A stretch of DNA of 21,123 nt from a virus, in IMG/VR virus record IMGVR_UViG_3300012351_000031, positions 1-21,123 of that record. The stretch is one strand, 5' to 3'. The notes beneath the pieces are model-generated. The model saw nothing but the letters and a program-made list of their open reading frames with translations. It had not been told where the DNA came from and did not search any database. Below are positions 5,033 through 9,376 of this stretch, piece after piece; positions within the stretch are counted from its first letter, which is position 1; every line of letters begins with the position of its first letter. The translations under genes were made by a program, and so were the position numbers.

Positions 5033-5170
5033 TTTCTACCTATATCCGTCGATATAAGCAGCCGCGCTCTTGAATTGGTACCAGTCACGGACGCAAATCC
5101 TACTGGCCCTCCACTATAACCGTCGCTATCTGGAGTTTTACCGAGCATGCTTCCGTCGAAGCGGTCGGTA
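5033..5170 (-). ncRNA. Structured RNA with three hairpins carrying the same CGACGG loop
   Basis: Hairpins at 5139-5170 (TACCGA/TCGGTA with inner GCTT/AAGC), 5109-5135 (CTCCA/TGGAG) and 5036-5061 (about 10 bp) all end in CGACGG. A fourth hairpin (5083-5106, CCAGT/ACTGG) lacks it. It starts nine bases after the CCA of the tRNA at 5179 and ends ahead of the promoter at 4995. Two of the loops read ACGGA, as in CsrA/RsmA-binding hairpins; that link is only a suggestion. Confidence 0.55.
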
Positions 5171-5178
5171 ATTGGTGT

Positions 5179-5254
5179 TGGTGCTCTCTGTCAGATTCGA
5201 ACTGACCCTGGACGGCTTCTTAAACCGCTATCTCTACCGCTGGATTAAGAGAGC
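5179..5254 (-). tRNA. tRNA with apparent AAG anticodon (Leu-like, short variable loop)
   Basis: Acceptor GCTCTCT/AGAGAGC, A73, CCA and T-arm GTCAG/TTCGAAT/CTGAC are canonical. Anticodon stem GCGGT/GCCGT (two wobbles) encloses TTAAGAA, giving AAG. The variable loop is short, unlike bacterial Leu. The 3' end of the HNH gene overlaps its 5' half. Confidence 0.78.
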
Positions 5255-5657
5255 TTTTCTTTTTTCTAAAATTGAATGTTTGTGAATGACAATTTGGACA
5301 TTGTAATTCAACATTTGAAAGACGATTGTTTTTATTATCACCATCCAAATGATGCATTTTTAGCACCAAAGGTTTTGCATTCCATATTTTATGGCCACAT
5401 GTCTTTTTTATTCGTGAAAGATACTTTCTCAAGACATCATATGAAACAACTTCATCATTTTGAAGTTTTTGTTCCGTAATAAGCCAAAATTTATCACTTT
5501 TGACCTTTAACATGTGTTTAGCGTCTTCACTATTAAAAACTTTACGCTTAGGATCAAAACCTTTCTTGAATGAAGGTGGCATCTTTAATGTGCCAGCATC
5601 TCTACGTTCAATAGCTTTTTGACTTATTTTAGCATTTATAGCTGCTTGATCGCGCAT
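5220..5657 (-). CDS. HNH homing endonuclease
   Basis: 145 aa with a full HNH beta-beta-alpha metal site: LKMHHLDGDNKNNRL (99-113) followed by CPNCH (120-124), with C87 before it. Such enzymes cut DNA and home into new genomes; no NUMOD is obvious, but the basic N-terminal half (KKGFDPKRKV) may bind DNA. ATG 5657 follows AGGAG by five bases. The SD is locked in a 13-bp hairpin (5661-5702). The last 11 codons and the UAA lie inside the tRNA at 5179, with the stop in its anticodon loop, so the enzyme may have landed against this tRNA gene. Confidence 0.88.
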   Translation of the reverse strand: MRDQAAINAKISQKAIERRDAGTLKMPPSFKKGFDPKRKVFNSEDAKHMLKVKSDKFWLITEQKLQNDEVVSYDVLRKYLSRIKKTCGHKIWNAKPLVLKMHHLDGDNKNNRLSNVELQCPNCHSQTFNFRKKKSSLNPAVEIAV

Positions 5658-5660
5658 ATT

Positions 5661-5702
5661 AACTCCTACTGTATGTTGTATTATTTATGTACAGTAGGAG
5701 TT
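5661..5702 (-). promoter_or_regulatory. 13-bp hairpin that hides the SD of the HNH gene, with CATAAATA in its loop
   Basis: Arms 5661-5673 and 5690-5702 are perfect complements. The 3' arm contains AGGAG, the SD for ATG 5657. The 16-nt loop contains CATAAATA (5689-5682), a T4-late-like box. Read-through RNA would be silenced and RNA started in the loop would be translated, as known for I-TevI. Confidence 0.7.
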
Positions 5703-5710
5703 CAAAATAC

Positions 5711-5777
5711 TTGTCTCGTTCACGCTTCTAAAGAGGAAGAGGATCGCTACTTAACCATCGTTATCATGGTGAGACAA
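5711..5777 (-). ncRNA. Structured module after tRNA-Lys, 7-bp closing helix
   Basis: TTGTCTC (5711-5717) and GAGACAA (5771-5777) pair around a 53-nt interior holding ACCAT/ATGGT with a 7-nt loop and CTTC/GAAG with a 7-nt loop. It starts two bases after the tRNA-Lys CCA. No known RNA class recognised. Confidence 0.45.
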
Positions 5778-5779
5778 AT

Positions 5780-5855
5780 TGGAGGACGCCAGGAGATTCG
5801 AACTCCTATTGTACTGATTAAGAGTCAGCTGCCTTGCCAGTCGAGCCAGGCGTCC
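5780..5855 (-). tRNA. tRNA-Lys (CTT)
   Basis: Acceptor GGACGCC/GGCGTCC, T73, CCA. Anticodon arm GCTGA/CTCTTAA/TCAGT; T-arm AGGAG/TTCGAAT/CTCCT. Overlapped on its 5' half by the end of the gene at 5818. Confidence 0.93.
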
Positions 5856-6009
5856 ATTTCATATGTTTAGAATTGATAATTTGCTCAGTATATTCATCAG
5901 TGACAGGATCTATATAGGAGATCCTTACCTGAAAATTAGACATCAGCTCTAATACTTCACACTCACAATAATAAGAGCCGTACATAGAAGAATGAATAAA
6001 TTGAGGCAT
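5818..6009 (-). CDS. Hypothetical protein, 63 aa, overlapping tRNA-Lys
   Basis: Starts MPQFIHSSMYGSYYCECEVL at ATG 6009, directly after the stop of the gene above, with a poor SD. The core ELMSNFQVRISYIDPVTDEY looks like a beta-rich small domain. The last 12 residues are encoded by the 5' half of tRNA-Lys, and the UAA is made by the last anticodon base plus the two following loop bases. Either the tRNA was inserted over the original end of the gene or the overlap is tolerated. Function unknown. Confidence 0.62.
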   Translation of the reverse strand: MPQFIHSSMYGSYYCECEVLELMSNFQVRISYIDPVTDEYTEQIINSKHMKWTPGSTGKAADS

Positions 6010-6010
6010 G

Positions 6011-6280
6011 TTATACTAACCTATATTCTCCGTCAATATTTCGAAGTGTGACGGGTTTGTGTAAATCTGAATGAGCTACTTCAATCTTATACAACGGACC
6101 ATCAAGTTCCTTTTGCCAAAATATCAAGAATTTATTAAGGACAGGGAACTGAGGAAACAAATCAAACTCTTGCCATACATATGATTGTAAAATCATTTGA
6201 TAATCAGGCATACGATAAAAGATGTGAGCAGTTGTTAGCGAATAGCCATTTAGTTGTCGAATAAATTCTACTGTAGCCAT
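6011..6280 (-). CDS. Hypothetical protein, 89 aa
   Basis: Starts MATVEFIRQLNGYSLTTAHI at ATG 6280, chosen because GGAGGT stands six bases upstream; an upstream in-frame ATG has no SD. The protein is aromatic (FYRMPDYQMILQSYVWQEFDLFPQFP) and ends with a mixed charged segment. It is followed one base after its stop by the next gene. No domain recognised. Confidence 0.7.
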   Translation of the reverse strand: MATVEFIRQLNGYSLTTAHIFYRMPDYQMILQSYVWQEFDLFPQFPVLNKFLIFWQKELDGPLYKIEVAHSDLHKPVTLRNIDGEYRLV

Positions 6281-6306
6281 GAAGTCACCTCCAGTCATTC
6301 AGTAGA

Positions 6307-6314
6307 TATTTATT
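6307..6314 (-). promoter_or_regulatory. Late-promoter-like box AATAAATA
   Basis: A one-mismatch match to TATAAATA, in the gap between tRNA-Lys(TTT) and the gene starting at 6280. Confidence 0.35.
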
Positions 6315-6318
6315 ATAT

Positions 6319-6393
6319 TGGTGGATCCTCTCGGTATCGATCCGAGTTCTCATGGGTTAAAAGGCCAGCGTCTTACCATCCGACTCAGGATCC
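6319..6393 (-). tRNA. tRNA-Lys (TTT)
   Basis: Acceptor GGATCCT/AGGATCC, A73, CCA; T-arm CTCGG/ATCGATA/CCGAG. Anticodon loop CTTTTAA, but stem CTGGC/CCCAT has only three pairs, with C-C at 31:39 and C-U at 27:43. Confidence 0.85.
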
Positions 6394-6435
6394 ATTCTTA
6401 TCAAGCTGTGCTGCCTTTTCTATGATCACATTCGC

Positions 6436-6831
6436 CTATCCAGGCTGCTTGACTTCGTATTCTTGTTTTAACATTTCTTGAATTTTCTTGTTATTGATAG
6501 TACCAGCACGTCTCATTAAGAGCAACAATGCTGTGAAAGGAGCAGGTATCTCCCACACTTCTTTCTTATATTTCTTCGCTGCTGCCATCATTTCATTGAT
6601 AATGAATTTAGCACATTGTGTTGGTGTAGGAATATGTTCTCCATACTTCTCTACAAAATAAGAGACATATTTGATAGGAACTTCTGTAGTATCATCAAAT
6701 TGTAACATATGCCATACTGCTATCATCGAAGGATGTTCAGCTGCAAACACTACTGCTTCAAAATAATCTGCTAATTTTAATTCTTTAACAAGAATATCAG
6801 CTTCATATTCAGGAAGGCCATAGGTGCGCAT
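6436..6831 (-). CDS. GatB/YqeY-domain-like protein
   Basis: 131 aa. It opens with YGLPEYEADILVKELKLADYFEAVV (4-28), the signature of the tail (YqeY-like) domain of GatB, the tRNA-dependent amidotransferase subunit (G-L-P-x-Y-D/E-A-x-x-L then L-A-x-Y-F-E), and ends with a helical RAGTINNKKIQEMLK that fits the second part of this domain. In GatB the domain grips the tRNA elbow and acceptor; the catalytic part is absent here. In a phage with three dozen tRNAs it may bind tRNA or help make Gln/Asn-tRNA with the host enzyme (inference). SD GAGG lies seven bases before ATG 6831. It ends with UAG, so UAG is a stop in this genome. Confidence 0.75.
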   Translation of the reverse strand: MRTYGLPEYEADILVKELKLADYFEAVVFAAEHPSMIAVWHMLQFDDTTEVPIKYVSYFVEKYGEHIPTPTQCAKFIINEMMAAAKKYKKEVWEIPAPFTALLLLMRRAGTINNKKIQEMLKQEYEVKQPG

Positions 6832-6845
6832 GTTTATCCTCTTAT

Positions 6846-6919
6846 TGGTCAGGGTAGCAAGAATCGAACTTGCGCCTCAGGCTTCCAAAACCCGCGATCT
6901 GCCACTGAAGTATACCCTG
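6846..6919 (-). tRNA. tRNA-Pro (TGG), copy 1
   Basis: Acceptor CAGGGTA/TACCCTG with the C1-G72 pair of Pro, A73, CCA. Anticodon arm CGGGT/TTTGGAA/GCCTG; T-loop TTCGATT. Confidence 0.9.
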
Positions 6920-6925
6920 TTGAAA

Positions 6926-7002
6926 TGGTCTATGTGGCAGGATTCGGACCTGCGACCCTTCCGCCCCAAACGGAATGCTCTACCAGACTGAGCCACACAT
7001 AG
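6926..7002 (-). tRNA. tRNA-Pro (TGG), copy 2
   Basis: Acceptor CTATGTG/CACATAG, A73, CCA. D-arm GCTC/GAGC; anticodon arm TTCCG/TTTGGGG/CGGAA; T-loop TCCGAAT. Same anticodon as its neighbour but a quite different body, so not a recent duplicate. Confidence 0.9.
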
Positions 7003-7010
7003 TTATTAAA

Positions 7011-7092
7011 TGGAGTTAACGGCGGGAGTCGAACCCGCATTTGCAATCCAGTTACCTGACTCTCGTTTCGTAGACGAGGGGGTTACGTTAAC
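7011..7092 (-). tRNA. tRNA-Arg (ACG) without a D-arm and with a long variable region
   Basis: Acceptor GTTAACG/CGTTAAC, T73, CCA. Anticodon arm CTCGT/CTACGAA/ACGAG has the same loop as E. coli tRNA-Arg(ACG). Only ACCCC stands where the D-arm should be. A 23-nt variable region holds CAG-GTAA-CTG. T-arm GCGGG/TTCGACT/CCCGC. Shares AGGTAACTGGATTG and the T-arm with the gene at 3289. Confidence 0.78.
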
Positions 7093-7096
7093 ATAA

Positions 7097-7170
7097 TGGT
7101 CCACCCTACTGGTACCGCCCCAGTGTTGCACGGTTATCGGCCGCGTGCCTTGCTTTTAGACGAAGGGTGG
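7097..7170 (-). tRNA. Non-canonical tRNA, anticodon GAT (Ile), C33, T-loop GGCGGTA
   Basis: All four stems pair well: CCACCCT/AGGGTGG, GTCT/AGGC, CGCGG/CCGTG, ACTGG/CCAGT, then A73 and CCA. The total of 74 nt fits a normal tRNA. Yet the anticodon loop is CCGATAA (C33), the T-loop GGCGGTA, and the D-loop AAAAGCA has no GG. The same three changes are shared with the gene at 7315. Confidence 0.75.
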
Positions 7171-7227
7171 ATGATTGATAACCTTTCTGAGGCGCTTCTA
7201 TGAGAGGCGTGAAAGGCATTGTTAAAT

Positions 7228-7309
7228 TGGCGTCGGGCGTGAGTCGTTACCCTCACATTCTTGCATTATCCTGCTGCAGCAGGCACAAAACACCTTTGTC
7301 AAACCCAAC
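7228..7309 (-). tRNA. tRNA-like gene with palindromic anticodon arm (possibly GCA, Cys)
   Basis: Acceptor GTTGGGT/GCCCGAC (two wobbles), G73, CCA. D-arm ACAAA-GGTGT-TTTGT. The anticodon arm is a perfect palindrome, CCTGCTGCAGCAGG; as CCTG/CAGG it leaves a six-base loop with U33 and GCA. Variable region 13 nt. T-arm GTGAG/CTCAC with the 8-nt loop GGTAACGA. It fills the gap between two other unusual tRNAs. Confidence 0.55.
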
Positions 7310-7314
7310 GTAAA

Positions 7315-7389
7315 TGGTGTGTCTTGTAGGTGCCGCCCCTACCGCCTTCTGCATGTCGAGCAGACGTTCTACTGATGAACTAAAGACAC
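7315..7389 (-). tRNA. Non-canonical tRNA, anticodon GAC (Val), C33, T-loop GGCGGCA
   Basis: Perfect stems GTGTCTT/AAGACAC, GTTC/GAAC, TCTGC/GCAGA, GTAGG/CCTAC, A73 and CCA, 75 nt in all. Anticodon loop TCGACAT has C33; T-loop GGCGGCA; D-loop ATCAGTA lacks GG. Sister of the gene at 7097. Confidence 0.75.
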
Positions 7390-7395
7390 GTGAAA

Positions 7396-7470
7396 TGGTG
7401 GACCTTATGTGAATTGAACACAACCCTCCCTCTCCGGAATGAGGGCGCATTACCAAATGCTTTAAGGCCC
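7396..7470 (-). tRNA. tRNA with 8-nt anticodon loop (CCG Arg or TCC Gly)
   Basis: Acceptor GGGCCTT/AAGGTCC, A73, CCA; D-arm AGCA/ATGC is normal. The anticodon stem CCCTC/GAGGG is perfect only if the loop is ATTCCGGA, eight bases. T-stem pairs four of five. The G3-U70 pair with A73 is the alanine identity pair, though the anticodon is not Ala. Confidence 0.78.
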
Positions 7471-7475
7471 GTTAT

Positions 7476-7552
7476 TGGTACTAGGTTTTGGATTCGAACC
7501 AAATGCTCCCGTTTCACAGACGGACCACCCTTTGCCATCGAGTATACCTAGC
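7476..7552 (-). tRNA. tRNA-His (GTG)
   Basis: Anticodon arm TCCGT/CTGTGAA/ACGGG, T-arm TTTGG/TTCGAAT/CCAAA, A73, CCA. Position 1:72 is G-U. Its first bases (GCTAG) contain the UAG stop of the upstream gene. Confidence 0.88.
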
Positions 7553-7823
7553 ATATAAACTTTTCAACCTTCATTGTCTTAAGGTTGATTCTATCGAATG
7601 ATATTCCTAACATCTTGGTTACAGTGATTGGAATAGGCCCACCAAATATACCATTATGTTTAGGAATAAAATCTAAATTGCAACGATCACACCAGAGCCT
7701 ATGCTCATATTCGGACCATTGAATATTCTTGTTACCACATTTGCAAGGAGGCAAGCCATAAGCAGCAGGCGCCATAACATAACAATGTGTTCTCTTCTTA
7801 ATATCTAATTTACGCTTTTTCAT
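7548..7823 (-). CDS. Conserved phage protein with a zinc ribbon, 91 aa
   Basis: Cys pairs CKC (27-29) and CDRC (45-48) form a likely zinc ribbon inside a segment (MAPAAYGLPPCKCGNKNIQW, then SEYEHRLWCDRC) that I recognise as a recurrent small protein of unrelated large phages, with the conserved tail FIPKHNGIFGGPIPITV and MLGISFDRINL. Its role is not known. The start at ATG 7823 has only a weak SD (GGATT). The UAG stop lies in the first bases of tRNA-His, so the two are processed from one transcript. Confidence 0.78.
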   Translation of the reverse strand: MKKRKLDIKKRTHCYVMAPAAYGLPPCKCGNKNIQWSEYEHRLWCDRCNLDFIPKHNGIFGGPIPITVTKMLGISFDRINLKTMKVEKFIC

Positions 7824-7839
7824 ATTTAATCCATAAGAA

Positions 7840-8192
7840 TTGATAGTAAGCCTGAGATTACAGCTAACATAACAGATCGTCCCGCATTATCCCTAAGGCT
7901 GCTAAGCCTACGGCCACGAAGGGCATTTAAGGGTTCTCGGACATCCCGGAAGCATTACCTCCGCATCTGTCAAGGTCGCTTTATTTTAAGTGGCAGCGTT
8001 TCCACTTTCACGTCGAACTACTCTCCGTTCATTGATCCACCAACCTTGCGAGCTGTTCACAGGCGCTAACCCGTTATGATTCTTCGAACAAGAAACAACA
8101 TCCGCCTTGCGAGCCTCAGTTGCCAACATTACCCATAGGGCTGTTGGATTTGACCTTTTACGTTCGACGCATTCCTAGACTTTGCGTTTTTG
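7840..8192 (-). ncRNA. Gene-free structured region, module 2 of a putative ornate RNA
   Basis: No convincing frame on either strand. Hairpins seen: CCAACA/TGTTGG (8123-8147) with inner CCC-TAT-GGG, AAGTGG/CCACTT (7988-8007), AGGCT-TAGC-AGCCT (7896-7909) and TTCTT-GTTCG-AAGAA. The decamer GCTCGCAAGG, a GCAA tetraloop motif, occurs at 8044-8053 and 8105-8114. It continues the folded region beyond the tRNA-like gene at 8193. Confidence 0.5.
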
Positions 8193-8266
8193 TTATACTG
8201 GTGGGATTTGAACCCACTGTTTTCTGCTTGATATGCAGACGACCATCCAATTAGTCATCTAGTGTA
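8193..8266 (-). tRNA. tRNA-like gene embedded in the structured region, apparent anticodon ATC
   Basis: T-arm GTGGG/TTCAAAT/CCCAC and anticodon arm TCTGC/ATATCAA/GCAGA are perfect. The acceptor TACACTA/CAGTATA has two mismatches, there is an extra base before the D-stem (GAC/GTC), and CCA is missing. The loop reads ATC (Asp GAU), which is rare since A34 is almost unknown outside Arg. It may be a decayed tRNA or part of the larger RNA. Confidence 0.55.
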
Positions 8267-8806
8267 GAACTTACCACGATGTGCTAGGTTGATGCCTCGA
8301 ATCCTTTTGGGAAACAAGATACATCACACCGCCTGTCTTTTGCCTTGCGAGCTACTTAACCATACTTCAAGATTTCGTCTCTCTTTCAGTTGACGAGAGC
8401 CGTCTTCTCTTATATTGCGGGTTGCCTTTGGCTGCGAACCTCAGACTCTGTTCCCCACTATACGTTACATATAACCACTGAACTTGTTTGCGTGTAAGGT
8501 ACTCCTTGCGGGAGTTTGACTTCAGCATGCTTTCACAGAGGCCGTCATCTTCTCCTTTCGAAACCCTACCAAGTCGTCATGTCTACCCCCACGGTAAAAT
8601 GAGGGCCCGTCGCCGGGAATGCCGTACTTGCTTGAATGGATCTGTTGTTCAGACGATGCTATGTAAGCTTCACATCTTTGGCCGAGTTGCCCCGGTTTAT
8701 CCTGATGACCTCAAGCGGCCATTACTCTTACTAAATAGATTAGAAACATGAAGGACGCTTAAGCGTCTGCAAATTCCTTCACCAAGGCGCGTTGTTTGTT
8801 TCTAAT
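8267..8806 (-). ncRNA. Gene-free structured region, module 1 of a putative ornate RNA
   Basis: 540 nt without a credible gene, starting at the base after the tRNA-Val CCA. ATTAGAAACA/TGTTTCTAAT (8739-8748 with 8797-8806) closes a domain with TGAAGGA/TCCTTCA and GACGC-TTAA-GCGTC. GNRA tetraloop hairpins include CCCG-GCGA-CGGG (8606-8617) and ACTCC-CGCAA-GGAGT (8501-8515); GCTCGCAAGG recurs at 8343-8352. Size, multi-hairpin make-up and place among phage tRNAs recall GOLLD or ROOL RNAs; not proven. Confidence 0.6.
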
Positions 8807-8880
8807 TGGTACTCCCTAGCGGAATCGAACCACTACCCTCGGTATGTAACACCGGTGAACTGCCATTATGCAAAGGGAGC
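8807..8880 (-). tRNA. tRNA-Val (TAC)
   Basis: Acceptor GCTCCCT/AGGGAGT with G1-U72, A73, CCA. Anticodon stem CCGGT/ACCGA (one mismatch) around GTTACAT; T-arm AGTGG/TTCGATT/CCGCT. Confidence 0.85.
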
Positions 8881-8885
8881 TTAAG

Positions 8886-9104
8886 TTAAGTTAATTTAAT
8901 TGTGTCTTCATATTGAGCATTATGGCCCAATTTAATGTTTTTCATTGCAGGCAATGTTGCCTGTAGAATGTATATTAAAGCTACCAAACCAATGATTAAC
9001 TTTGCGATTTGTCCAATTGGAGCTGGTAATCCTAGAAGGTCTATAATATAGAAAACAACAACCACCACGATGACTAGGATTAATAAAGAGATTAGAAGTT
9101 CCAT
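8886..9104 (-). CDS. Thivi_2564-like small membrane protein, 72 aa
   Basis: Starts MELLISLLILVIVVVVVFYI, then a short loop LLGLPAPIGQIAK and a second hydrophobic helix LIIGLVALIYILQ, ending in a soluble tail. Two membrane segments joined by a L-P-x-P turn are typical of a small bacterial and phage membrane family (Thivi_2564 type) of unknown role. AAAGG lies eight bases before ATG 9104 and a CATAAATA box is 37 bases upstream. A holin-like role is possible but not shown. The stop is five bases from tRNA-Val. Confidence 0.72.
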   Translation of the reverse strand: MELLISLLILVIVVVVVFYIIDLLGLPAPIGQIAKLIIGLVALIYILQATLPAMKNIKLGHNAQYEDTIKLT

Positions 9105-9140
9105 GTTAAGAACCTTTCCTTATTAATTATGATGATTTCT

Positions 9141-9148
9141 TATTTATG
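9141..9148 (-). promoter_or_regulatory. Late-promoter-like box CATAAATA
   Basis: Lies at the stop codon of the gene at 9144 and 37 bases before the start of the membrane protein gene. Confidence 0.35.
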
Positions 9149-9332
9149 TTATATCGAACCGTATATCAATACCCACCATATGGAATGATGCTTTACCGCT
9201 ATCGCGGACTAAATTCGTTAAAAGATCTTCGTTACTGCAAGGCACACAACGATAATTGAGGTAGTGGACATAACAATGTCTCAACCTAACCTTTGCGGAT
9301 CCTTCATCGCAATATTTACACCCTGTTTTCAT
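9144..9332 (-). CDS. Cys-rich small protein, 62 aa, probably leaderless mRNA
   Basis: Starts MKTGCKYCDEGSAKVRLRHC and carries CKYC (5-8) and CVPC (29-32), two likely metal-binding knuckles. The strong promoter at 9339-9367 ends only six bases before the ATG, so the transcript should begin at or next to the AUG and the mRNA would be leaderless; no SD exists. Function unknown. The N-terminal AUG-AAA start is well suited to leaderless initiation (general knowledge). Confidence 0.65.
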   Translation of the reverse strand: MKTGCKYCDEGSAKVRLRHCYVHYLNYRCVPCSNEDLLTNLVRDSGKASFHMVGIDIRFDIT

Positions 9333-9338
9333 TTTCAG

Positions 9339-9367
9339 ATAATAACAGGGTGTAAAACATTTGTCAA
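9339..9367 (-). promoter_or_regulatory. Sigma70-like promoter, leaderless start
   Basis: TTGACA 9367-9362, 17-bp spacer, TATTAT 9344-9339; ATG of the next gene at 9332. Preceded by ACCAC as at 10636 and 16654. Confidence 0.8.
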
Positions 9368-9376
9368 GTGGTAATC

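Noticed and set aside
8044-8515. GCTCGCAAGG copies as protein-binding iterons or an origin
   Set aside because: Spacing is irregular (61, 238 and 158 bases) and each copy can form a GNRA-type hairpin, so an RNA role is more likely.
8488-8751. 87-aa plus-strand frame in the structured region
   Set aside because: Unlikely composition, no SD, and it crosses several stable hairpins.
7840-8806. Group I or group II intron
   Set aside because: No recognisable core strings were seen and flanking sequence does not form an interrupted gene.
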